Source: Brachypodius melanocephalos
Lineage: Eukaryota; Chordata; Aves; Passeriformes; Pycnonotidae
DNA length: 64,000 bases
Assembly: GCA_013398615.1 (NCBI GenBank)
Contig: VZSR01000692.1
Location: forward strand, 490,770 to 554,769
Direction of reading: 5' to 3'
The position numbers were made by a program, and so were the translations under genes. Within the stretch, counting starts at the first letter, position 1. Each line of letters opens with the position of its first letter. Of this stretch, positions 1-11,200 are shown one piece after another. The notes under the pieces were generated by a model. The model ran no database searches, was not told the DNA's origin, and was given only the letters and a program-made list of their open reading frames with translations.

Positions 1-58
1 AGGGGGTGGCACTGGATGATCTTTTAAGGTCCTTCCAACCCAAAGCATTACAAGATTT
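1..58 (+). repeat. CR1 LINE 3' end, cut by window start
   Basis: It carries the CR1 terminal segment (gcactggatgatc...ttaaggtccttccaaccc) in sense orientation on the plus strand. Its 5' part lies outside the window. Confidence 0.85.
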
Positions 59-1539
59 TTGTGCTGCTCTGGCAAGTCCCCACCCCCACTCAAACATTGG
101 GAGCTGGCTAAGCCACCCTCACCATGACATACAAACAAAGAACATTTTAAGGGCACCAATGTCATAAAGGAGGAGAAACTAGACAGTGCATAAAACATGG
201 GAATTTTGACTTCTTGACACAGTCAGTATACTGAACTATGACCTCAGGAGGCACAGGGGACTGGAAACCAACAGAACTTAAATTGGCTAAAAATCTCTTG
301 TTTTCTCATGACATTTGAGAGAAACCATGGGGACAGTTTCCTCAGGACACATGAGAGTTAGAGCTGTGTCACTGCCTTCTCCAGAGGGTTCCTCGTTTTC
401 CTTGCAGTCACTCCATCACTGTCACCCGTTGACCCCTCATTACTTTCTCCCAGTGCACCAGCATCTCTGCTGACCAATGCACTTCACAGTCTGTCCAAAA
501 CCATGAGAGGAAGCAAAAGCCTTGTACAGGCTGTATAAAAGGACATTTACTCTGTACTACATTGTGTCTTCTTTTCTATGCTAGTCTAAATACAAGTGCT
601 GTTTTCACTGCCAATCGTTGTTTGCTTGTGCTGTTTCCACTGGCTAAAACCAGCATTCTTCCAGCTAGTGTTTCCCTCCAGGAAAAACCACACATTCATA
701 CCTTTCTTGCATTTAGCACAGGACAACAAAACTGGTTCCCAGGCAGAAGGATGCCTTCCTCAGAAGGAAACATTTGCTGTCAGCTGAGGTTTGACCTCTA
801 ATGGCTAATTTGGCATCATCATTTTGAGCACTGGCATACATAACACTGTGAAAAATTAACAGCTTCCCCCGCTCCCTGCTGAAGTTTAATTTCCGCCTGC
901 AGCTTTGCAAGTGAAAATAAAAGAACCAAAATAAATACCCAAACCGAAACCTTGGGTACAGTCTCTCACACACATCCACAAAGAGAATCTGAAGACGGAT
1001 CTGTAAGGGAATTTTCACTGAAAACCGAGCTTTTGCAGACACTGAGAAAGAAAGTCTGCAACATGAGACCGTCTTCCTTGAAGAAACACAGCTGATCCCA
1101 GCTCCGACTGCCACTGGGCTGTGTAAAACATAAACTTCACGCTAACCCTATGAAAACAGTCAACACGAGAGAGAGACAACAGTCTGCTCCGAGCTGCTGA
1201 AAGGGAAAAAAAACCTCTGAGGCTGTCATTCTCCCCTTGCTGTGACCTTCATGCTCCACTGAATTTCTGAAGATACTGAAATCTTGGCAGGGAAGTGTAC
1301 AGTCTGTGGGAACCAGGCAGTGCCGGCCGGCCTCGCTGCTGAGAATTAGGCACAGTTTTTTGGGGGGGACTCCGAATTTTATGTGGCCAACAGCACAGGG
1401 CTAAGGCAACTCCAGAATTGGGAATTTTACAGAATTTGTGCTGTGTGCACATACATATCACGTTGCAGAACCATCACGGACAGAGTGCTGCCCCCCTGCC
1501 TGGCAACCATGAGTTGGGGCTTGCTCAATGTCTGCTGGA

Positions 1540-1872
1540 ATCTCCAGGGCCTAAAGGGGCTCCAGGAGAGCTGGAGAGGGACTGGGGACAAGGGATGGAG
1601 GGACAGGACACAGGGAATGGCTTCCACTGCCAGGGATGGATGGGAGATTGGGCAGGAATTGTTCCCTGGGAGGGTGGGCAGGCCCTGGCACAGGGTGCCC
1701 AGAGCAGCTGTGGCTGCCCCTGGATCCCTGGCAGTGCCCAAAGCCAGGTTGGACACTGGGGCTTGGAGCCCACCCTGGGATAGTGGAAGGTGTCCCTGCC
1801 CAGGGCAGGGGCATTGGAACTGGATGAGCTTTAAGGTCCCTTCTGACCCAAAGCAGTCCCTGATCTTGGTGC
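1540..1872 (+). repeat. CR1 LINE 3' fragment
   Basis: A 5'-truncated CR1 3' UTR runs from the ggggctccaggagagctgga segment through the CTGTGGCTGCCCCTGGATCC block to the terminal tttaaggtcccttc. Long apparent ORFs on both strands here are by-products of this repeat. Confidence 0.9.
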
Positions 1873-3400
1873 TGCTTTGGGGTGTCCCCACCCCCTGTGG
1901 GTACCAGTGACCGCTCACTAGGAGCTCTCACTATTGTTTATAAACCATTAGAGGTTAGCAAATAAACATCTCAACCAGAGACTCAAAAGAAGCAGAATTT
2001 GCCATGACAAATGATCCCAGAGTCTGATGGTATTTAATGAGTGCCCTGTAGAGCCTCTCCACACAGAGCTGGGTCCCTCTCCGCACGGTGCCAGGGCCAG
2101 GAGCGCTCACCGCTCAGCCAGCCCTGCACAAGAACCTCTGCAGGGCAATTCACCCCCTCAACAGGGTCTGTCCAGGCAGAATAATACCAGCTGTGCTTCC
2201 TGGCTGCAGCCTCTGCAGCACAGCCTGCAGATCACATCGGAATTGCCAAGCCCAGGATAAACAAAAAGATTAAGAGGGCCTCACCCTTTGTGTTGAACAA
2301 TCGCACTCTGAAGCAAGAAATGACAGCCCACGTCGTGGGCAGGCACCGGGCTGAGCCCGGCTTTGGGTGGCTGGGGAGGAGTGAGCAGCTCACTCACACA
2401 TCTGGGGAAACCACTGATGCTCTTAATCACAGGTTTTCCTGACCTGTAGGCGCTGACAAATTGCATCCTATGGATGAACCTTTTATTAAACCACAGAGGG
2501 TTTCCAAATGATATTCTCTTTCTCAGCATTCCCAAGTCATTGAAATCCAGCACACGTGACCCTTCTTAATTCTTCATTTAGAGGGTGGCACAGCACTTTC
2601 CAAAGAGATTTCAGAGCTAAAAGGAAGTAAATGGGGATGTGATGTTGATCGGTGGAAGGCAACTCAAAAGCTGAACCAGGGGCTATGAGAGCTGACATTT
2701 TTGAATTCTTTGATGATATCTCTGCCCCACTGGAGCTGACGATGCTTTTTGTCCTGAGTGACTCCCAAGGCCAACTCCTTGCTGTTTGCTGGGGCAGAAA
2801 CATCTCATGAAATACGCAGTTTAAATCTTACTGGTCTTTATCTGCGCAGGGGGAAGGACAGCTGGTATTTTAAAATGAATGAAATGACTGTTGCTCAGGC
2901 CACGAAAGGTGACCACAAAACAAAATTGCCCTGGTTCCACTTCCATGCCACACTGGAGCAGGAGATAGCTGCTCAGCTCACAAGTGAGTGAGAAAGATGA
3001 TGCCTAGCAGTTCTCATCATCGTCTGGACCGACACAGCAACCCACATAAAAGGAAGAAAAAAGCTTGCTGATCAGATTGGTGTGACAGAGGCTCATGAGA
3101 GACACGCACATTTTCAATCTAAATGACAGCTTGAGGGATCTATATTACTAATTATCAACTAATATTGCCAGAGTTCCCAGGCTGGCTTCAAAGGTTCTCG
3201 CGAAGTGCCCCAAGTACAGGGTTTCCATCTCATCATAAGGCCTTTTTCTTTGTCCCTGCTAAATGGATTGCTCCATCCTAGGCTCCCTCTGCATAAATCA
3301 GCTTGCACATGATGAGCTTTGCAGCAATGAAATTCGTTACCTCAACCACAAAAAACCAGAAACATTTGCTGCAACTGTTAGAATGCTTTTGCACCTAATT

Positions 3401-3415
3401 AAAAAAAAAAAAAAA
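3401..3415. repeat. A15 homopolymer run
   Basis: Fifteen consecutive A's follow a repeat-free AT-rich block. No retroelement body is recognisable immediately upstream. Confidence 0.9.
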
Positions 3416-6400
3416 GGTGGTTTCCTCTCTTCCTCCCCCCTCCTCCCCACCTACTCCTAATTCCATGCTAACACCTTTGTAAAGGCTGAGGTGAGTAGTT
3501 GGGAAACTGAAAGAGCACAGAAGGGAGGGCAAAAAAGTAGAAAAATATATCAGATCTCCAGACAATGAAATTGAGCAGCTATCTCTCACATCCTGCAGTG
3601 CTCAGGCTGAGGTCATAAGTTAAACAGGACATCAGAATAGGTGATGTAATTTGCTTATTTAGGATCAGAGCATTCAGTGAAGTGCAAGAGACAACCTATT
3701 TGAACGTGCAGATAATCCCCCCATCAATGTGGGGCTGTTCAGATGCACAAACTGCAGCTGGAGCCCGGGATTTTTTTTCCCCCGCACATTTATTTTTGCA
3801 GGGGATATAATTGCAATCATTTTTCCTTGCAGGAAAGCCTTGAAACCTCACCTGGGATCAGCCTCCTGTTGCGTTAGGTATTGTTCAAGCGGGGTCCCTG
3901 CCCCGGCCAGCTGAAAGGCTAAAGGGTCAAACAGAGGGTGGGAAAGGAAAGAGAGGTCTGGGGGAGGTGAGGGTGGCACAGAGGCTCTGCAGGACCCGGG
4001 ACCCCCAGCCCGCCCCCCCCTCAGACCCCAGTGAAGCCTCAGACCCACAGCTGAGCTGAGCTGACCCACAGCTCAGCTTTACACTTTTAAGTAAAGGCCA
4101 GCACAGCTTTTCTGCAGATGTACAGGCTCTCCTGGCTCTAAACCCAGCTGTGGAGCCTCACACCAGTGAGGGTTTTACAGCAGTTAGAAACCTTGAACCA
4201 TAAGGTTCTTCCAGATTCCAGGAGGAATTTCTCGGTGAGCCCAGACAATACTGAACACAGTTGTCTCTTCAAGCTATAGCGGCAAACCCTTGTGATATAA
4301 AGATGTAAAGCTAACAACTCGCAGTGTTTATCTCCTCAGTTTAGCACCACCCAAGCTGGGATTCCTCCCTGTCAGCAGCACTGCTCACCCCAAGCCTGCC
4401 AGTCCCGTGATCTGCTTACACACCAGCGTTCTCTGACTGACCCGAGCTGGCTGGGCCAGACACCTCAGCCATGGGAAATGCAATGTCCTGGGCCCTTGGG
4501 CTCTCCAAGCACTCAGGGACAAGGCCCTTGCACAGTGGCAAGTGCAGGGGTGCAGCCCTTCAATCACACGGCATGGGAAAGCAAGATGGCAAAAGTCACA
4601 CCAGTCATGCAGGTAATGGATCCTGCCAAAACAGGGCTGCTCTCAAGAGTGTCTTTAAGAGACTGAAATGACGTAGAGACGTGGAGTTAATGTCCTTCTG
4701 CTGTCCCACCAGGCCATCCCCAAGTGTCACAGCAGTGTGTGCCAAACAGGGACAGGCACCAGGAGGGGTGGGAGGCAGACACTGCTGTGAATGGGTGCAG
4801 CAGAGGAGCTGAATTCCCCCACTGCAGAATGACCCAGCTGTCAGCTGTCTGTGCCCATGACTGGAGCCACGTTCTTTAGCAGGCTTGGGTGGTTTTTTCT
4901 TCTTTAACTGCTAGTTCTGTGTTAGAACCCCCTCCAAGCTGTGGAAAGCACAGCATCATTGATCTCCTGGGTGACTCAGGCTGTGAGCTGACCTGAAGGC
5001 TGCCCACAACAGCCCCCAGCAACTCCACAGAGATCTTCCTAACTACTGTAAGGGTTCAGCATGTTTAATTGATCATGTCTGGACACCCCAAGCATTATTT
5101 CACAGCGTCCCCTCCTGAAGGAAGTATTTCAGCTATCTGAAAAGAAGAAAAAAACAAAATACTCAAACGTGTGCAGAGGTGACAGGCACGTGACATTTGC
5201 ATTTCAAATAGAAGGAATGGGTTTGTAACGTTTTAAGGCTATGAAATGTAGAACTTTTATAGGGGTTTTTTGCATGTCACTAAAAGATGGAATTAATCTT
5301 ATTTTCACTCAGCCCCACTAAAATGTCCCTTGCCAAAGGCAGCACCAGGCCCAGTTACAGCTACTGTGCAGGGGTGGCTTCCCCAGGATCATCACGAGTC
5401 CTTACAATGCAGCACTTGAGGAACATATGGAATGAAAATGTCATTCCTGCACGGTCATTGACACCTTTGGCAGCAGTCCCACTCCTGGAGCCTTTAACTG
5501 GAGTGACCAAGCTGAAGCACAGCACAAGCTGAAGGCACAGAAATGCTGAGCAGCCCCTGGATGACACTCCCTGTGCACTTGCTGCTCTAGGTCAGACAGA
5601 GGTAGCCAGTATTGGCCATCGTTTTAACAGAAGAAACAGCAGTATTTTGGCAGGGTTACAAAGCAAGCCCGTTCTTTACATCTGCAAAAGAGACCCCATC
5701 CATCCCTGCTGAGGGAGTTGACAGAGGAAACACATTTTCCAGCAGTTTTGGGTACATCGTTGAATCTGGACCTATTTTTACCATGTGCTCTGCACTACAC
5801 GCATTGTTACCCACGACAACATTTGCTGCTATGTCCACTCCAGAAGCCCAGGGGACAAAACAAAGCCCTGCCCCACGAGACAGAGGCAGCAGGCAGGATG
5901 TCACATTGCTTCCTGTGACACACAGCCAGGGCTGATGGCACAGGTGACCCATCCCGTGCTGGCAGCTCAGGCTCAGCTCCGTGCAGAAGAGGGACAAGAG
6001 GGGCCCAGCTCCTGGGTCAGCGCTGCCCATCCTCCTCCTCCTGCCTTGCACGGACACAGCAGCACTCGGCTTCTCCTGGAGCCCTCGTGGTGTGCCCACC
6101 ATGCTCCCCCACTGCAGGGGCAGCCAAAACTCCCTGCCAGCACTCTGTCACCCCTCTGCAAGGAGGGGCAGGGCTCAGAGCAGTCTGGGAGCCCCGAAGT
6201 CTGTGAGCAGCACGGACAGGCTGGCAAGCACAGCTCAGCAGTTTCAGGATGTGGCATCCATCCTGATTAAGCCAAATTAGGTTTGTAAAGAATGAGGATG
6301 TTTTAGGAAGGATGTACAAAAGAATTGCTAAGTTCTCTGTAGGCCATGGAGGCCCAGAGCACCTTCTGAAGGCAGAAATTGCCATTGTTGATGTGGGCTG

Positions 6401-6904
6401 TCAGCTTTCTGCTGTGCTGGAGGATGATCCTGCTCCCTGTGCTGCCCACAGCTCCCCTTGCACACAACCCCGGGAAGTGCAGCTGGGAGAGCTGGGATTC
6501 TTCTCCAGAGCATCAGCAGCACATTAGCCAAACTTGTGCTGTCTGCAGAGACAGCTGAGCAAAATCAGCTCCAAAATGCCAAGGCCTTAAATGAAGGTAA
6601 ATACAATTCAGAACAGAAGTTTGACAAATCAGCATCTTCCCATGCTGAGGGGTATGAAGCATGCAGCTGTTCCACCACCACAAGTTACTGCGAAGGCATT
6701 TCTTCTGGAAGTAAGAGAATACTTAGTATATATTCCTAGCCAGATTGATTACTCCTATTTATATTGTAAACTAAGACAGCATGTACTAAACCCATACAGT
6801 TAACCAGTTCCAGACCCCAGATCCTGGGTGAGGGGTCAGTTTTCCATCATCTGCTACACGGTCTCCTGCATTTATTAGGGAGCACAGAGTTTCCTGCAGC
6901 ATGG

Positions 6905-6923
6905 TTGTGTGTGTGTGTGTGTG
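6905..6923. repeat. (GT)n microsatellite
   Basis: About nine GT repeats form a simple dinucleotide array. Confidence 0.95.
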
Positions 6924-8106
6924 CACTTATTTTTGTGGTATTTCAACAACCATCAGGAGGAATGCTGCTATTTTATGGGATGTCAGGGAATCGGAGAATC
7001 CACGAGGTTTTTTAAAGGTTTGTTTAAAACAGCCAAGAAGCCAGCGTGCCACTATAAATATATATATGTATAACAACTGCAATCTGTTCTGGGACAATAA
7101 AACCACAGGACTGAAGGCAGTATCCCATAGCTGAATATATCCATTTATCCTGCAGTAAGATGAAGCCCTGCTCTGTGAATCCGACCTGCAGGGAGTTTCG
7201 TCAGTCTCCTCTCACAGCCCAGCTGGACAACTCTCATTTGCTCTCTAAGTTACAGATCCAGTTTCAACATCTGACAGCAGATATAAACTGAGGTGCAGAA
7301 CATGCTCTTTGGTGTGTCTGCTCCTACACTATTTGTGCAATTGGGTCAGGAGACCCCACATCTCCACCATGAGGCATCAAGCCAGACTCATTGGCTTGTT
7401 TATCCCTAAGAAAAAGCTAATTTTCTAACCAACTTGCTTCTTTTTCTCTCTTTAAACACTGATGAGAGATGTTGAAGTTCCCTACTGGTTTATATTGCAG
7501 TTTGGGAAGGGATAGGTTTTGGCGTGTTGCTGTAACAAATACGAGAGTGAAATTGGAAGAGATGGTGATTTGAACTAACACAATTAAAATTTATTCTTAA
7601 CAGCAATCCACAGATACGCAGTACCAAACACAATCCGCAGTCATCAACTAGCACGAACATGAATTAACCTAATAGCTTCTGAAAAAAAAAGTCCTATGAA
7701 AAAAATCCTCCTATTAAAGTAATTAAGTGTTAACAGAATCACGGAGCTATAATGAAACATGGTTTGTAATTAAAACAGCATGTGTCCTAGACAGAGAACA
7801 CAGCAACAAAGAGAGTCTAACCATGACAGCTGATGCCAAAACACATGCCAACTACCAAAAGTCAGAAAACCAGCCGAGTTTCTAGCAAAGCTGCAGATGC
7901 AGAGCCTCTCATCCTCTGACTGAGCCCTCAGCACTGTGATGGATGTCACTGCACTCACAACTCCTCACGGCTTTGCCAGGTGCTGCCAAAGTTCAAGCAG
8001 AACTCTTGGGAACCAAGAAGACACCGAGCGCACGGCCCAGAGCAGCGAGGCAGCGCAGGGAGCGGTGAGCGAGCGGGAGCCGCGGCTCCAGCCAGCCTCG
8101 TCCTAC

Positions 8107-8238
8107 CTGGCAGCGGCTGAAGATGTCACTCAGGGACACCTGCACGTGGAAGTGCTTCAGCACCTGCAGCGCCTGGTCCTTGGCCTTCTCGGAGCAGTTC
8201 ACAGAGAAACACCTTCCTTCTCCCACCTGGGAGCGCAG
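8107..8238 (-). CDS. EXD3: EXD3 coding exon p (last recognised, Mut7-C)
   Basis: This 132-nt, phase 0-0 exon encodes [20 protein letters not shown] then [20 protein letters not shown] and SRCQ. It closely matches the end of the Mut7-C domain of EXD3 (KHFNVRVTHADIFSRCQ in human). The acceptor is tggtttgcag and the donor is CAG|GTAGGA. Without splicing the frame stays open for 37 more codons and stops at 7993. The following zinc-ribbon region of the family (CNC... CxxCG...) was not found in 1-8106. Confidence 0.95.
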
Positions 8239-11200
8239 CTGCAAACCAGAGACACAGTGAGCTCCAGCGTCAGGGCACGGGGGGCTGCTCTGATACTCAT
8301 GTCTTGGTTTGAATCCTGAATAATTGGAGTTAGTATGTGTTTACAGTCTGAATTCTGGTCTGAGCACCACAGCTGGTAACCTATCAGCCACTGCTGCAGG
8401 GTACAGGACTGTGACTCCTGAAGCACTGCATGATTTTATGCGTATGAAACATGATTTAGGCTGGAGAAAGAGAGGCTCAGGAGAGACCTTCTCACTCTCT
8501 ACAACTCCCTACAGGAGGGTGCAACCAGGGGGGTTGGCCTCTTCTCCCAGCTAACAAGTGACAGAACAAGAGGAAATGGCCTCAAGATGCTCCAAGGGAG
8601 GTTTAGATTGGATTTCAGGGAACATTTCTTCACAGAAGGGGCATTGGAATCAGTTGTCTGTGGAGGTGCTGGAGTCATCTCTGGAAGTGTCCAAGAGTCA
8701 TCTGGATGTGGCACTTGGAGACATGGTTTAGTGGGGACCACAGTGGTGGTGCTCGGTTAACAGCTGGACTTGACCATCCTAAAGGTCTTTTCCAACCTTA
8801 ACAATTTCATGGTTCTATTCTATAAAATATACCCAAGTCCCATCAACTCATAATTTGGTGAGGTGGTGCTGACAGGGGCAGCAGAAGGAAACTGAATTCA
8901 ATCCCAGCTTTCTGATGCAACTTGGCCAGATCCCACAGAGTGTGCCAAAGAACAATGATGGAAACAATGTCCAGTGACCACTTCAGCTCCTCTGATTGAC
9001 ACAAACGTTTCACCTGGAGACCCCTGATGGCCAAGAAATTTGAAGGAGCTGATGTGGGCAGTCCCTCAGTGTTCGTTTCACACTCTGCAGAGAAGTCTGC
9101 ATCCGGGAAGAAGCACTGGGAAGTCCCAGACACATCTTCATGACCATGCTAAGGACTCACAGGAGTGAGATCAGCTACACACCAGTACAGGAACCTGGCA
9201 GAGCCATCCCATCCCTGTGGAGGGCATCCAAAGGGAAGGAAACCAAGGGAACCAGACATTTCCCACTAGGGTTGTACCTGGAAGCAGTTATTTTCCTTTT
9301 GCAATTCCTACACAGTAGTTTGAAGTTAGAGCTCTGCCAAACAAGATGATGCTGGATGCTGAATTCCCTATTCCCCCAGCTGTAGGCTCAAGGAACCTGC
9401 AGGGTGGCTGCACCTGCCTCACAGTGTCTCATTATGGGGGGAGTTTTATTCCACACTCCGATTTTCCATAGGAAATCAGCAACCCCTATTTTGCAAATAT
9501 TCTGACTGGCTGCCTGAGTAGCTGAGAGATTTTATACTGACAGTTTGTGACAAAGGAGTCCTGTACCCTGGCTCATGTGAACAGAACTCTGGCTAATCCA
9601 GAACAGTTTCACTCTTCCAAATGGATTTTTGTGCAGTAAAAAATTGCAAAGGACCTGCAGCAGGAGATCACAGCATTGCAAGCATTGACTGGGCAGGTTC
9701 AGCACTGCATTTTGAAGCGTGTCTGTGAACAGCTCTGAACTGCTGGTGCTCAGGGCAAGGCTGGGCTTTGCTTTGGCTTTTCTGTATATCTATAGCAACA
9801 CAAAACCTCTCCAGCTTCCACCAGATCCATGCTTGGGCCCCTCCAATCTCTCCCTTTCAAGCCTGAAGAAATGTCCCTGAGGGCTCAAACTCTCTCAGTG
9901 TGGAGCCAACCAGCAAGCAAGAATCTCTGGGATAAAAAGGACAGGAATTGAGCTGCCTTTCACCTGCCAGTGAGGCCAGACAGAAACACACTGTTCTGGA
10001 TTGCTTGGCTTGATTTCCACCCCTGCCCCCAATGGAGAGCAATTGCTTTCCCCACTGATGCAGGACTGAGAATAAGTATAAAAAGCATTACACCCCAAGC
10101 CTTGGTGGTTGAGAACAGCAAACCTCTGAAGACCCTAAATGTAGCTTTTAGTGGAGAAAACATGAAAAAGCCAAGCCAGCTGTTGCATTCATGTCTGACT
10201 TTTCCTCTTGTTTCCCCTGCACACCCCAGACCATGCAACGATCAGTGCCAGAAACACGCCAGCAGCTCGTAACACTCACAGTCTGATATGGGAGTCCAGA
10301 GGTCAAAATGACTCTTCCTTCCTGTCGGGCTATCTGGAAAAAACAGGAAAAATCCAAATGATCAGGGGCTGAAGCTGCACTGAGTTCAAGCTTTACTCAC
10401 AGTCACAGAAGAGAGAAGGTGAACTGGAGATATCAAGTGCTTCTCTCAGTGTCAGTCCACACCTGGCCAAGAGTTCTGACAGCAACAGCAGCTCAAGGCA
10501 TGGCTCACCCCTTGTACCCTCCCTGCCAATCCCTGCCTCGTCTCCCATGTGCTGGAACAAGCTGCTGGTGCATCTGTACTACAAATGGCCCAGGGAAACA
10601 CTCTACCTTGAAACAATCCCATACAAAATCAGTATTTTATTTTTCTCCCTTAACCAAGACTATTTCTATTTCCCCAGTCTGGGTCACAATGAAGGAAACA
10701 GTTCTGCTGCACAGGGGAAAAGGTTTTAAAAAAAACCTACGCAGGTAATTCCAGGAAAAAAAAAATGTACTATGTAGTGTGTCTGCAAACTTCATGCCCT
10801 TAACAAAAAATGCTCCTCAGAGAAGGAGGGTGTTCTTGTCCTGGCAAGCCAACACACAGGAATTAGGCACCTTTCCAGGCTGCATCTCCTGTACAGTTCA
10901 TCACCTCCTGACTTGCAATCCTGAGCTTTTGTCACAGGTCTGGTCCTTCAAGTGGAAGGTCTGTGCTGGGTTACCAGGGAGCTCATCACCTGCCCTGCTG
11001 ACCTTCACACAGGGCTGGGGACACTGCAGAGGGTCAAATGGCAAAGGGCGACACTAAATCTGAACATGCAAGGGTGGGAGTGTGACTGACCTTCCTTCAC
11101 ATGATTGAGTGACACCCCTCCCTGCCACCCCTCACCCTCCTGGAGCAGGGACAGAGCCTCATGGCTGCAGCAAGAGAAGGATTCCCAAGGATTCCCACGT

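Larger units (their letters stand above)
1..8106. other. Non-coding DNA 3' of the last recognised EXD3 exon
   Basis: I found no exon here in either orientation. I looked specifically for the EXD3 zinc-ribbon and C-terminal exons on the minus strand without success, so this is probably intron leading to exons left of the window. It contains CR1 pieces at 1-58 and 1540-1872, A- and GT-rich simple repeats, and two AT-rich, repeat-free blocks at about 3090-3400 and 3600-3860. A CpG-dense strip (about 8020-8100) directly borders the exon donor. Confidence 0.7.

Noticed and set aside
1383..1931. Overlapping 126-175-residue frames on both strands
   Set aside because: They fall on a CR1 3' fragment whose GC-rich, stop-poor sequence opens several frames. 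No homology or splice context.
1..8106. Search for EXD3 zinc-ribbon and C-terminal exons
   Set aside because: No minus-strand segment encodes the expected Cys-rich motif with splice sites, so no exon is called and the 3' end is left outside the window.
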